DNA of 64,000 nucleotides from Planctomycetota bacterium (GTDB lineage: Bacteria; Planctomycetota; Phycisphaerae; Phycisphaerales; UBA1924): the NCBI GenBank assembly GCA_018968885.1, contig JAGWZK010000013.1, positions 1 to 64,000 on the forward strand. The letters run 5' to 3'. The notes below the pieces were generated by a model, which saw only the letters and a list, made by a program, of their open reading frames with translations, did not search any database and was not told the origin of the DNA. A program made the position numbers and the translations under genes. Below are positions 27,559 to 36,810 of this stretch, one piece after another (positions within the stretch are counted from its first letter, which is position 1; each line of letters begins with the position of its first letter).

Positions 27559-29553
27559 TCAGCAGCCGGTGCTGAACGCGGCGACGAAATCGAGGTAGTC
27601 GAAGAAGTCGATGACGGTGTCGGCGTTGAAATCGGCGGCGGCGGAGCCACTGCTGAAGGCGGCGACAAAGTCAAGGTAATCGAAGAAATCCAGCGTGCCG
27701 TCGCTGTTGAAGTCGGCAGCGCAGACATTGGCGATGGCGCGAGCGGCCATGCCGTAGTTGGCACCAAAGAGGCCCAGGGTGGGGCCGACGACAGTGGCGG
27801 CACCTGTGGCGGGGTTGATGGAGAGGACGTTCTCTGTTGCGGCGTCAATAGTCCAGAGCGCGCCGAAGGCAGAGTTCGCGGCAAGACCGTTGCAATCGGT
27901 GATACCTGCGCCGAGGGCACCGAGAATGGCTTGTGCGCCGGTGGTCGGATTGATGTTGATGAGCACCGTGCCGCCGGCGTTGTCTGCCAGACCGAGGAGG
28001 CGGCGGTTGAACCCGTCGTAGTCCAGACCGCTGAGCTGGTTGGTGGTGGTGCCGCCGATGGCGGTGGCAGCGAGTGTGGTTGTATTGATGCGCCAGAGCT
28101 GGCCGTTGCTGCCGGTGCAGCCATAGAGAGTGCGGGTGAAGGGGTCAAAGGCCAGACCGGTGAAGGTGAGAGTGGTGCCGCTGACGGTGCCGAGAAGGGT
28201 CGCTGCACCGGTGAAGGGTTGCACAACGTACAACTCACGGTTGGTGTTGATCATGTAGAAGTTGTCATCGAACTGGTTGTAGGCCAGACCCTGATGGCGG
28301 CGGCCCACTGTGGCCTGCTTGTCAAAGTTGCCGTTGGTGGTGCTGCACGTGCCCAGGTTGTTCGCGAGGTCGCCGATGACGTAGAGGTTGCTGGTGTTGG
28401 TGGTGTTGCCGGAGCGGGTGACACCAAGAGGAGCGTTGAGCGCGGCAGTCAAGCCGGTGTGTTGACGCGCGGTGCCAATGTTGGTGCCGCCGGTTGAAGT
28501 GCAGCCACCGTGAGTATGGATACCGATTGCGTTGCCTGTGGATTCATTGATGACGGGAGAACCGGAGTTGCCGCCGGTGGTGTCGGTGTTGTAGCGAAAT
28601 GTGGTTCCAGAAAGAGACGAAGTCGTTCCCAGGTGCGTCTTCTGCACTTGATTCCAAGTGAGGGAAACGGGTGCCGCGACGGTTCCATAGCCGGTGATGC
28701 GGATGGGCGTGCTGGTTGTTGGGGCATTCGCGAGTGTGTAACGAGCATTCTGGACCTGAATGGCGGTCCAACCGGTGGTGGAGTTTGGAACTGTGCCGAA
28801 ATACTCCCAATCGTTCCCCGTGCCGCCGTTGGTGAACTGGATCGAGGTACCTTCAAAGGTGTACTGATCCGCCGGGGCGCTGGCGACCAGGCCTCCGGTG
28901 CTGGTGGAAAGGGGAACGTTGAAACTGACGACGCTGGTGCCGGTGCCGCCGCAGTGACCGGCGGTGAGGAAGCCACCGTTGAGGTCGTTGATGAGCCAGC
29001 CGGTGCACCCCATGCTGAGGCGGCCTTGGCGCGGATCAGAAGACAGAACGCGATCGTCCGTAGTGCCGCAGATGGTGCGCACGCCCCAACCCATGCTGGG
29101 TTCGCCGGCGATCACGCGATCGATGACAAGCGTGCTGAAGGGTTGTGAGCCACTGGCGAGGACTTCGACCAGGACTGAGTCGCCATTGAGGAAGACTGAC
29201 CACCCTTCGCTCCAGCCGAGGGACTCACCATTGAGCATCTGCACGCCACCATCGGTGAGGGAGGTGAGACGAATCTGTGCACCTTCGGCGGCAGGATCGC
29301 CACCAAGCGTAGTGCCGCTCATGACAATGCGCAGCCACGCGGCGTTGGGAACGGACACGACGGTGGAGGCAACCACGCGGCGTTCCTCAACATCACCGGC
29401 GAAACCGAGATTGGGAAAAGTCTGACCCCACGCGACTTCGATGGAACGAGGAGGAGCAACATCAGGAGTACCGATTGGCTCTTCAGCGCGCGCGAGGGGG
29501 GTGATGGAAATCAGCAGGCCCGAAGCCAAGGCCAAAGAAGTTGTTCGCGTCAT
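27559..29553 (-). CDS. Secreted trypsin-like serine protease with double GC-type dockerin tail
   Basis: 664 residues. A signal peptide (ALASGLLISITPLARA) is followed by a trypsin-fold domain with likely triad His200 in FLTAGHCGG, Asp248 in GGTGNDWEY and Ser330 in TGGNSGSPV. Residues about 390-600 contain repeated short beta segments (ELYVVQPFTGAATLLGTV, LWRINTTTLAATAIGG) resembling beta-propeller blades. The C-terminal 54 residues carry two dockerin-like units ending in Gly-Cys. It is the mirror-image paralogue of the protease at 30264. Substrate unknown; the tail implies a shared anchoring route. Confidence 0.85.
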   Translation of the reverse strand: MTRTTSLALASGLLISITPLARAEEPIGTPDVAPPRSIEVAWGQTFPNLGFAGDVEERRVVASTVVSVPNAAWLRIVMSGTTLGGDPAAEGAQIRLTSLTDGGVQMLNGESLGWSEGWSVFLNGDSVLVEVLASGSQPFSTLVIDRVIAGEPSMGWGVRTICGTTDDRVLSSDPRQGRLSMGCTGWLINDLNGGFLTAGHCGGTGTSVVSFNVPLSTSTGGLVASAPADQYTFEGTSIQFTNGGTGNDWEYFGTVPNSTTGWTAIQVQNARYTLANAPTTSTPIRITGYGTVAAPVSLTWNQVQKTHLGTTSSLSGTTFRYNTDTTGGNSGSPVINESTGNAIGIHTHGGCTSTGGTNIGTARQHTGLTAALNAPLGVTRSGNTTNTSNLYVIGDLANNLGTCSTTNGNFDKQATVGRRHQGLAYNQFDDNFYMINTNRELYVVQPFTGAATLLGTVSGTTLTFTGLAFDPFTRTLYGCTGSNGQLWRINTTTLAATAIGGTTTNQLSGLDYDGFNRRLLGLADNAGGTVLININPTTGAQAILGALGAGITDCNGLAANSAFGALWTIDAATENVLSINPATGAATVVGPTLGLFGANYGMAARAIANVCAADFNSDGTLDFFDYLDFVAAFSSGSAAADFNADTVIDFFDYLDFVAAFSTGC
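27562..27723 (-). other. GC-type dockerin tail, two units
   Basis: The last 54 residues contain DFNSDGTLDFFDYLDFVAAF and DFNADTVIDFFDYLDFVAAF and end in TGC. Asp-rich DxNxDG loops resemble dockerin/EF-hand calcium sites; the repeated Phe/Leu-rich helix is nearly invariant across all proteins of this window. Confidence 0.85.
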
Positions 29554-29662
29554 GGTTATTGCCCTTTGAATGCCCCCGAAACTGGAAAGACGAAAATATA
29601 CCAAGCCACGATTCGCTCGCCAACACATTTTTTTCCGTCCGAACTGGAACTCCGTAGTTAGA

Positions 29663-29682
29663 ACTCCCCAATAATGGGGAGT
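29663..29682. other. Inverted repeat upstream of the protease gene
   Basis: ACTCCCC and GGGGAGT form a perfect 7-bp stem with a six-base A/T loop, in the divergent region between the protease (starts 29553, minus) and the small zinc-ribbon gene (29738, plus). It could be an operator or part of a transcript end. Confidence 0.4.
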
Positions 29683-29737
29683 GGACGTTGAAGGTCCGAA
29701 AAATCGGGCTTTTGAACGTACAAGGAAGGGCTAAGGG

Positions 29738-30031
29738 TTGTCTGTGTTGCGGCTCACTGGCCAATTTGAGATCAAGGATTTCGTCCCCTGCCCGGTTTGC
29801 GATGGCAAGGGCACGGTCCCCCAAGGCCCGACGCTGTGCGTTCGCATGGGAATCAACGGGTCCAATTGGCGTGGACCGATTTATGTGCCCGGCGAGGGGT
29901 GCCCTAGGCCATGCCCGGAATGCGATGGAAAGAAGGTGGTGCCGCCAGGGAGCCAAGCGGCGGCACTCGGGCGGCATGTGTACACAGACGAGGCCGAAGA
30001 AGATCACGAGCCAAGCGATGGCATGTATTGA
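29738..30031 (+). CDS. Small zinc-ribbon-like protein
   Basis: 97 residues from a TTG at 29738 with AAGG-type purine stretches before it. Two motifs, CPVCDGKGTV near residue 18 and CPECDGKKVV near residue 59, are the DnaJ-type CxxCxGxG pairs that bind zinc, suggesting a small folded zinc protein, perhaps interacting with protein or nucleic acid. It lies between the two divergent dockerin-tailed proteases. The start and whether it is expressed are uncertain. Confidence 0.5.
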   Translation: MSVLRLTGQFEIKDFVPCPVCDGKGTVPQGPTLCVRMGINGSNWRGPIYVPGEGCPRPCPECDGKKVVPPGSQAAALGRHVYTDEAEEDHEPSDGMY

Positions 30032-30263
30032 GACCACCCTTTTGTGGCGGATCAGCCGTTACCGGGAATCACCCCAGCAATGAGAATCGGGTGCCAAGTT
30101 GGGGCCGTGTGGCAACAAATGTCTTGTATGAGCGAATGGAAATCTGTACCTTTGCTCCATTGGGGTGAGGAAGGCGATTCAGGCGGCAGACGCCCCTGTT
30201 GGATCGCCGATGTGTGATGGGAGAGCCGCACATTGTGCGAGTTCTTGGACGGAGTGCCTGAGG

Positions 30264-31544
30264 ATGAAATTGAGTCAATCACGCTTTGCAGGCGGGGGGT
30301 GTGTTGTGGCCGGAGTGGTCGCTTGGTGCGGAGCCACCGGTCTGGCGCGCGCGCAGGAACTGCCGCCAGTGGGTGGGACGCTGGATAGGCCGGTTGGTGG
30401 CGTGTTTGAGCGTCACGTGGATTCGGGTGAACATGTTGGGGTGAACGGCGTGGCGTGGTCGCAAGTGATCGCGACGCCATCCGCTGCGTGGACGCGTTTG
30501 CACTTTGGTGAGTGCGTACTGGGACCGGGATCGTTTATCCGCGTGTCGAGTGTGCTGGATGGCGAAGTGATGCGGCTGGACAGCGCGATGCTGGAGCAGT
30601 GGCGCAACACCACGGCGTATTTCAACGGCGATGCGGTGGTGGTGGAACTGATCGCAGCGCCGGGAACCAGTGGCAATCGCGTAGTGGTCAGCGGTGTTGA
30701 AGTGGAGTTGGTGGGTATTGCAACTGACCCACCAGCGTGTGGCATCTGCCAGGGAAGTGACAATCGCGTGGCATCGACACAGCCGGGAGTAGCCCGCACG
30801 ATGCCGGGTGGTTGCACGGCGGTGATCTATAACCCGTACGGCTGCTTCATGACGGCAGGGCACTGTGGTGGTGGCGGATTGCAGGTGATTCAGTTCAACG
30901 TCCCGGCGAGTACGTCTACCTGCGCACTGGTGCAGCCGCCGGTTGAGGATCAGTTTCCGGTGACGGGTGGCACGGGGGTCTTTGAGAACGGCAATCCGGC
31001 ACGCGATTTCAACGTTTCGCGCACGGGTACGAATTCGTCTGGACAGACGGTGTATCAGAAGTACAACTTCTATCTGCCTCTGGCGACGAGCATGCCCACG
31101 CTGTTTCAGACTGTCGACCTGTTTGGGTATGGCACAGACACTCGCTGCACACTTTCGCAGACTCTGCGGCGCAGCCCGGGAAGCATCAGCGGCACGCCAA
31201 CCAGCGACACTCTGTTCCTGTCCAATGATGTGACGGGTGGGAATTCAGGTTCGCCGGTGGTGCGAAACGGACGGATTGTGGGGATCGCCAATTACTGCTC
31301 AGAGAATTGCCCGCCGAATTATGCGGCGCGGATTGATATCCCACTGTTTGCCGAGCTGCGGCAGCAGCAGTGCCCCTGCCCGGCGGACTTCAATCGCGAC
31401 GGTGTTGCGGATTTTTTTGACTATCTGGATTTTGTCGCTGCTTTCAGTTCCGGCGGTCCGGGAAGCGATTTCAACGCGGACGGCTCGGTGGACTTCTTTG
31501 ACTATCTGGACTTTGTCGCGGCATTCAGTTTCGGGTGCGTGTAA
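30264..31544 (+). CDS. Secreted trypsin-like serine protease with double GC-type dockerin tail
   Basis: 426 residues from the ATG at 30264 (the open frame begins earlier but only this start gives a signal peptide, ending in GLARAQ). The protease core has His200 in CFMTAGHCGG, Asp248 in ARDFNVS and Ser328 in TGGNSGSPVV, with Cys pairs (CGIC, CPPN region) suggesting disulfides. The last 55 residues hold two dockerin-like units. It shares the layout and motifs of the protease on the other side of the zinc-ribbon gene, so the pair arose by duplication with inversion. It probably cleaves extracellular protein or polymer; target unknown. Confidence 0.85.
   Translation: MKLSQSRFAGGGCVVAGVVAWCGATGLARAQELPPVGGTLDRPVGGVFERHVDSGEHVGVNGVAWSQVIATPSAAWTRLHFGECVLGPGSFIRVSSVLDGEVMRLDSAMLEQWRNTTAYFNGDAVVVELIAAPGTSGNRVVVSGVEVELVGIATDPPACGICQGSDNRVASTQPGVARTMPGGCTAVIYNPYGCFMTAGHCGGGGLQVIQFNVPASTSTCALVQPPVEDQFPVTGGTGVFENGNPARDFNVSRTGTNSSGQTVYQKYNFYLPLATSMPTLFQTVDLFGYGTDTRCTLSQTLRRSPGSISGTPTSDTLFLSNDVTGGNSGSPVVRNGRIVGIANYCSENCPPNYAARIDIPLFAELRQQQCPCPADFNRDGVADFFDYLDFVAAFSSGGPGSDFNADGSVDFFDYLDFVAAFSFGCV
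31377..31541 (+). other. GC-type dockerin tail, two units
   Basis: Units DFNRDGVADFFDYLDFVAAF and DFNADGSVDFFDYLDFVAAF, ending FGCV. Confidence 0.85.
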
Positions 31545-31693
31545 TCTGATTTGTTCACGGGCGTTCTGCCCAAAGGTGTGATGGGAAGCGGGATTGGCGG
31601 AATTCAGAGGAGTGGGTTCACTGCGCGAAGTGGAGGGGACACCTATCCATGATGCACGGTGAAGGAGACTTGAGAAAACGGAGAGGTGAATCG

Positions 31694-34393
31694 ATGAAGA
31701 TGCGAGTTCTCAGTGCGGCAGCTCTGGTTGCCATGTCTATCACGGCCGCGGCACTTGCGCAGGTCAATGACCCGACGCCAGTCGGTGAGACGATTCAAAG
31801 CCGCGACGCGTGGCGACTGCGTGATGCGCTGCCCGTGGATGTGGCGACAGGTGAGCCGTGGATTCGTCCCCGCCAGTTTCAGGCCTTGGAGGTCTCAGCC
31901 CAAGTGATGCGCCAAGTGCTGGCTTCAGCGCCGATGGAATTCTCCGGAATTGAACCGATCATCATCGAACTGCCCGACCCCACCGGACGCATGGTGCGCT
32001 TCAAGGTGTGGGAGTCGCCGATCATGGAGCCGGCGCTGGCGGCTCAGATGGCGCAGATGAAGACCTACATCGGCCAGGGCATTGATGATCCGACCGCGAC
32101 ATTGCGAGCGGACTTCACGACCGCTGATGCGCCATGGTTTGGCGCGGGAAGTTTCCACGCTCAGGTGCTCAGCTCCAATGGCGACTGGTTCATTGATCCC
32201 TATACCAAGGGTGAGTTCCGCCATGTAGTGAGTTACTTCCGGCGAGACTTGCGGAGCGTGCATGGGTTTGTATGCCACTTTGATGAGCAGGCGAGGCCAC
32301 TGCACATTGGCGAGCCGGATGGTGGTGTGAACCCCGAGGCAAGCGGCGCCACCCTGAGGACCTATCGCCTGGCGAATGCGTGCACGGGCGAGTATGCCGC
32401 GTTTCATGGTGGAACGGTGGCATCTGCCCAAGCGGCGATCGTGACGGCGGTCAATCGCGTGGTGGGAGTGTATGAGAAGGAAGTCTGCATCCGCATGACG
32501 CTGGTGGCCAACAACACCAGCGTGGTGTACACCAACTCCGCCACTGACCCCTACGACAACTCCAATGGCGGCACCATGCTGGGGCAGAACCAGACAACGT
32601 GCACGAATGTGATCGGCAGTGCCAACTACGACATCGGCCATGTTTTCTCGACCGGTGGCGGTGGCGTGGCGGGGCTTGGTGTGGTGTGCAACAGCACCAA
32701 CAAGGCGCGCGGAGTGACCGGGTCTGGCGCTCCGACGGGCGACGCGTTTTACATAGACTACGTCGCGCACGAAATGGGGCACCAGTTCGGCAGTAATCAC
32801 TCGTTCAACAGCACCACCAGCAGCTGCAATGGCAATCGCAGTGCATCCAACGCGTATGAGCCCGGCTCTGGTTCGACCATCATGTCTTACGCAGGAATCT
32901 GCGGCGCAGACAACATCCAGAGCAACTCCGATGCGTACTTTGTGTGGCGCTCGTACGACGAGATTCGCGCCTTTGTCTCCACGGGCGGAGGCAATGGCTG
33001 CGGCACCAACAGTGCCACCGGCAACAGCTTCCCCACTGCCGTCGCCGGCTCCAACTACACCATCCCCGCCAACACGCCCTTTGCTCTGACTGGAAGCGGC
33101 ACTGATTCCAATGGCGATGCCGTGACCTTCTGTTGGGAGCAAGCGGACTTGGGCGCGGCATTGACTCTTGCAGCGGCAGACAACGGCGCTTCGCCGATCA
33201 ACCGCTCGCGCACCGGCACCACCGATCCGGTGCGTCTGGTTCCCCCGCTCGCCAACATTCTGGCTGGCACTGTGCCCAGCACGGACAAGGTGCCGACTGT
33301 GGCACGCGCCTCCTACACCTGGAAGCTCACCACGCGTGACAATCGCGCTGGTGGTGGCGGAGTGAACGCGGCCCAGATCGATCTGAACGTGGTCAACACC
33401 GGCGCTGGCTTTGCCATCACCAGCCAGAACACCGCGACATCGTGGGATGCAGGCACGTCTCAAACCATCACCTGGAACGTGGCTGGCACCACCGCCAGCG
33501 GCATCAACTGTGCCAACGTCAAGATTTCACTTTCGACTGACGGGGGCAACACCTTCCCAACCGTGCTCGCGGCGTCCACCGCCAACGACGGTACGCAGAA
33601 CATCACGGTTCCCGGTTCGGCAACAACGACAGGGCGAGTGAAGGTTGAAGCGGTCGGCAACATCTTCTTTGACATCAACAACGCGTCGATCACCATTGTC
33701 GACCCCAACACCACGCCACCCAACAACCCCACCAACGTCACGTTCTCGCCCAGCCCCGGTTGCTCAGGACAGACTGTGAATCTCTCGGCAACCGTCGGTG
33801 CGAATCAAACTGTGGATTGGTACATCAACGCCTGTGGCAACACCTTCATCGGAAGTGGCAATCCACTCGCGATTACGGCAACGACAAGCCGCAACTACTA
33901 CGCCAAGGCCCGCAACCTGACCAGTGGTCTGGTTTCCGCAGGGTGCGCATCGGCGGCACTCATCGTGAACGCCAGCGCATCGGCCCCCACTACAGCGAAC
34001 ACCAGCCGCAACAACTTCTGTGCAACGGACGCCGGGAATATCACATTGTCTGCAACAGGCGGCAGTGGCACGACGTTGCGGTGGATGAGTGATTCGTGTG
34101 GCGGCACCACCGTGGGCACAGGCAACAACCTTTCCATCCCCAGCCCCACGGCAACGACCACCTATTACGCGCGTTGGGAGAACACCTGCGGCAACAGCGC
34201 GTGCGCTTCGGTAACGGTGACCGTCCAGCCCACGGCTGACTTCAACGGTGACACAAGCATCGACTTCTTTGACTACCTCGACTTTGTCGCGGCGTTCAGT
34301 AACGGCGATCCCGGTGCCGACTTTAATGGCGATACCAGCATCGACTTCTTTGACTACCTCGACTTTGTCGCGGCGTTCTCGGGGACGTGCTGA
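31694..34393 (+). CDS. Secreted reprolysin-like zinc metalloprotease with dockerin tail
   Basis: 899 residues from the ATG at 31694, with an AGAGG ribosome site before it and a signal peptide (VLSAAALVAMSITAAALA). The catalytic motif HEMGHQFGSNH spans residues 359-369 (His359, Glu360, His363, His369), as in reprolysin-type peptidases. After the catalytic part (about 200-430) follow beta domains (a Ser/Thr/Asn-rich region with NTTPPNNPTNVTFSPSPGC), an Ig-like segment (PGCSGQTVNLSATVGANQT) and two dockerin-like units ending GTC. It probably digests extracellular protein. It lies between the trypsin-like protease and the subtilase, forming a secreted-protease cluster. Confidence 0.87.
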   Translation: MKMRVLSAAALVAMSITAAALAQVNDPTPVGETIQSRDAWRLRDALPVDVATGEPWIRPRQFQALEVSAQVMRQVLASAPMEFSGIEPIIIELPDPTGRMVRFKVWESPIMEPALAAQMAQMKTYIGQGIDDPTATLRADFTTADAPWFGAGSFHAQVLSSNGDWFIDPYTKGEFRHVVSYFRRDLRSVHGFVCHFDEQARPLHIGEPDGGVNPEASGATLRTYRLANACTGEYAAFHGGTVASAQAAIVTAVNRVVGVYEKEVCIRMTLVANNTSVVYTNSATDPYDNSNGGTMLGQNQTTCTNVIGSANYDIGHVFSTGGGGVAGLGVVCNSTNKARGVTGSGAPTGDAFYIDYVAHEMGHQFGSNHSFNSTTSSCNGNRSASNAYEPGSGSTIMSYAGICGADNIQSNSDAYFVWRSYDEIRAFVSTGGGNGCGTNSATGNSFPTAVAGSNYTIPANTPFALTGSGTDSNGDAVTFCWEQADLGAALTLAAADNGASPINRSRTGTTDPVRLVPPLANILAGTVPSTDKVPTVARASYTWKLTTRDNRAGGGGVNAAQIDLNVVNTGAGFAITSQNTATSWDAGTSQTITWNVAGTTASGINCANVKISLSTDGGNTFPTVLAASTANDGTQNITVPGSATTTGRVKVEAVGNIFFDINNASITIVDPNTTPPNNPTNVTFSPSPGCSGQTVNLSATVGANQTVDWYINACGNTFIGSGNPLAITATTSRNYYAKARNLTSGLVSAGCASAALIVNASASAPTTANTSRNNFCATDAGNITLSATGGSGTTLRWMSDSCGGTTVGTGNNLSIPSPTATTTYYARWENTCGNSACASVTVTVQPTADFNGDTSIDFFDYLDFVAAFSNGDPGADFNGDTSIDFFDYLDFVAAFSGTC
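34235..34390 (+). other. GC-type dockerin tail, two nearly identical units
   Basis: Units are DFNGDTSIDFFDYLDFVAAF in both copies, ending GTC. The DNA of the two units is identical over 42 bases (34256-34297 and 34337-34378), with starts 81 bases apart. Confidence 0.85.
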
Positions 34394-34445
34394 AAGAGCG
34401 GCTGCCCCGATCGGGGGATTTCCGAATGAAACTCTGAGATTTTCG

Positions 34446-34475
34446 GGCCTCGCCTTCGGGCGGGGCCTGTTTTTC
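34446..34475 (+). terminator. Rho-independent terminator after the metalloprotease gene
   Basis: Stem GGCCTCGCC (34446-34454) pairs with GGCGGGGCC (34459-34467), one G-T pair, around a TTCG tetraloop, then TGTTTTT. It lies 50 bases after the stop at 34393. Confidence 0.85.
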
Positions 34476-34557
34476 CCCACATCATGCTTGCTTTGCATCA
34501 GATTGTGGTATCTTGCTGATCTTGTGGTCTGGCAGCAGAGAGACCCCGGAGCAACAT

Positions 34558-36120
34558 ATGAAGAGCCGTGTGACAAAGTTCTCGTCCGCACTCGCACTCT
34601 GCGCTGCCGCAATCTCATGCTGCAACATCCCCGCTGCCGCGGCGGATGCCATAGCTCCTCACCACGCCAACGCTGCCGCCGCACCCCGTCCGGTCGAAGG
34701 ATTCGCCTCCGACACCATCCGCATCACGCTGCGTCCGACGTGGAGCGTGGCCCGCACCGTGGATGGCGCTCTGGCACTGTCGCAGGATCAGTCAGGTGTG
34801 TGGCTGGAATCTGCGGAGATCCTTCGCTCCATCGGCGCCACTGCGATTGATCCGGTATTCACGCTTCCCTTTGGCGATCCCAAGCTCGCAGCATCGTTGG
34901 GGATGGACCGCATGATGGTGTTGCGCATTCCCGCTGGCAGTGACGTCGAGGCGATCATCGCGCGAATCACCCCGACACTCAGCCCCGCCTTGGAAGACAT
35001 CCGACTTGATCGGCTGGCCTCGGTTGCCGCCGTTCCCAATGACCCCTCATATGGGTTGCAGTATTCACTGCGCAACACCGGGCAGAGCGTGGAAGGTCAG
35101 ACCGGCACCACAGGCATTGATATCGATGCCGAGCGTGCCTGGAACATTTCAACAGGAAACGGCCAGACCTTTATCGCAATCGTTGACACCGGCATCTCGA
35201 CCACGCACCCTGATGTGGCGCTCAAGGTGATGGAGAGGCGCAATTTCACCAGCACAAATGCAACCGACTCCGACGACCGTCACGGCCACGGCACGCACTG
35301 CGCCGGAATCTCAGCCGCACGCACCAATAACAGCGTCGGCATCGCCGGCGTGTGCTGGGGATGCTCATTGGTCGGTGCTAAGGTGCTGGATGATGGTGGC
35401 AGTGGTCAATGGTCATGGGTTGCCGCTGGCATTCAGTGGTCCGCCGACGTTCGCGGCATGCGGATCATCTCGATGAGCTTGGGTGGCGGGGCCAACGACC
35501 CGGCCGTGGAGGCAGCGGTCACATATGCCAACGGACGCAACGTGCTGGTGATCGCGGCTGCCGGAAACAACTACGGTGGCAGCGTGATTTATCCAGCCGC
35601 GCTTCCTGCATGCCTGGCGGTGGCAAGCACCGACAATCGTGATCAGCGCTCGACCTTTTCCTCTGTGGGCCCGGCGGTGGATATCTCCGCACCCGGCACC
35701 AGTGTCTACTCATGCTACGACAATGTGTCGGCACCCAACAGCTACACATATATGTCTGGCACCAGCATGGCGACGCCTCACGTCTCCGGCGTTGCCGGGT
35801 TGGTGGTGAGCATCAATCCGAATCTTACGAATGTGGAGGTGCGTGAGATTCTTGAAGAGAGCGTGATCGATCTGGGCGCGCCCGGGCTTGATCCGACCTT
35901 TGGTCACGGACGCATCAGTGCATATCTGGCGGCAGTGGCGGCACAGGCGACGCTGTGCCCCGTGGATTTCAATCGCGATGGCACCGCCGATTTCTTTGAC
36001 TACCTCGATTTTGTTTCGGCCTTTGCCTCTAACTCAAACTCTGCGGATTACAACGCCGACAGCGTGATCGATCTGTTTGACTATCTGGACTTTGTCGCCG
36101 CGTTCGCTGTGGGGTGCTGA
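34558..36120 (+). CDS. Secreted subtilisin-like serine protease with double GC-type dockerin tail
   Basis: 520 residues from the ATG at 34558; the signal peptide ends AISCCNIPAAAADA. The subtilase triad is Asp210 in IVDTGIS, His244 in HGHGTHCAG and Ser403 in GTSMATPHVSG. Two dockerin-like units close the protein. A propeptide of about 100 residues precedes the core. It ends 37 bases before a strong bidirectional hairpin. It completes a four-peptidase, dockerin-tailed set within 9 kb. Confidence 0.9.
   Translation: MKSRVTKFSSALALCAAAISCCNIPAAAADAIAPHHANAAAAPRPVEGFASDTIRITLRPTWSVARTVDGALALSQDQSGVWLESAEILRSIGATAIDPVFTLPFGDPKLAASLGMDRMMVLRIPAGSDVEAIIARITPTLSPALEDIRLDRLASVAAVPNDPSYGLQYSLRNTGQSVEGQTGTTGIDIDAERAWNISTGNGQTFIAIVDTGISTTHPDVALKVMERRNFTSTNATDSDDRHGHGTHCAGISAARTNNSVGIAGVCWGCSLVGAKVLDDGGSGQWSWVAAGIQWSADVRGMRIISMSLGGGANDPAVEAAVTYANGRNVLVIAAAGNNYGGSVIYPAALPACLAVASTDNRDQRSTFSSVGPAVDISAPGTSVYSCYDNVSAPNSYTYMSGTSMATPHVSGVAGLVVSINPNLTNVEVREILEESVIDLGAPGLDPTFGHGRISAYLAAVAAQATLCPVDFNRDGTADFFDYLDFVSAFASNSNSADYNADSVIDLFDYLDFVAAFAVGC
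35956..36117 (+). other. GC-type dockerin tail, two units
   Basis: Units DFNRDGTADFFDYLDFVSAF and DYNADSVIDLFDYLDFVAAF; ends VGC. Confidence 0.85.
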
Positions 36121-36156
36121 AAGACCGCTGCTGAATCACATCTCCCCAAACAACCA

Positions 36157-36191
36157 AAAGGCGTGGTCGAATGTTCTTCGGCCACGCCTTT
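36157..36191. terminator. Bidirectional terminator between subtilase and HARE-HTH genes
   Basis: A 15-bp stem (36157-36171 with 36177-36191, one G-T pair) around a five-base loop TGTTC, with A-rich and T-rich ends. It serves both the plus-strand subtilase (stop 36120) and the minus-strand gene ending at 36211. Confidence 0.85.
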
Positions 36192-36210
36192 GTGTTACAG
36201 CTTGAGAGAA

Positions 36211-36663
36211 TCAAAGCGCGGTGTACAGACCGCGGGCAACCTTCTTGAAACGATCGGTGTGCTTAAGGAGGGCCTGATTGACCATGACGCGGAAATTCTC
36301 CGCCGAGGTCTTGTAGCCACTGGCGAGCACCGCGTTCATCACTTCGGTCACGCCAAGTTCTTTGCCCTTGAGAACCTTGTGCAGGGCATCGACCAGACTC
36401 ATGGAGTTCTTGAAGCGCTTGCCCCCGCCACGACGTGCGCCTTTGCCACTGGACAGCGAGGCCGCACTCAGCTCACCACCCAATGCGCTGATCTCAGTCT
36501 CAATGGCGCTGGCGCGACGCAGCAGACTATCGCGGCGTTTGTGCAGCGTTCCCAGCTTGCGCTGGCGCGAACGCATCTCGCGAGCCAGATCCTTTGTGGA
36601 GACATTCTTCAGAGAAGTGCGCGATGCACCTGCCGAACCCGATGACTTGCGACGCTTGGCCAT
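36211..36663 (-). CDS. HARE-HTH-like DNA-binding domain protein
   Basis: 150 residues starting at the ATG at 36663, with AAGG a few bases before it. The N-terminal half is Lys/Arg/Ser-rich with a coiled coil (LAREMRSRQRKLGTLHKRRD); the C-terminal 65 residues (SMSLVDALHKVLKGKELGVT, VMNAVLASGYKTSAENFRVM) match the HARE-HTH winged-helix domain used in chromatin and restriction proteins. It is likely a small DNA-binding protein. It stands alone, with no restriction or modification gene nearby. Confidence 0.75.
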   Translation of the reverse strand: MAKRRKSSGSAGASRTSLKNVSTKDLAREMRSRQRKLGTLHKRRDSLLRRASAIETEISALGGELSAASLSSGKGARRGGGKRFKNSMSLVDALHKVLKGKELGVTEVMNAVLASGYKTSAENFRVMVNQALLKHTDRFKKVARGLYTAL

Positions 36664-36810
36664 TCCACTACCTTCTTTTGCCCCGCCCATAAACAGGTGA
36701 ACAGCCGTCCGATACACGCGGACGTAACTTTACCATCCTATTACTTCGCTGCGCGCAAGTCGCCTCGACGCGACCAGTACTTACGCTGGCTCTGCTTCCT
36801 GCGCTCTGGG

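Noticed and set aside
27444-28238. Upstream extension of the small membrane protein frame (up to 348 residues)
   Set aside because: Overlaps the trypsin-like protease gene in another frame; only the last 83 residues, from the ATG at 27443, look like a protein with a signal peptide.
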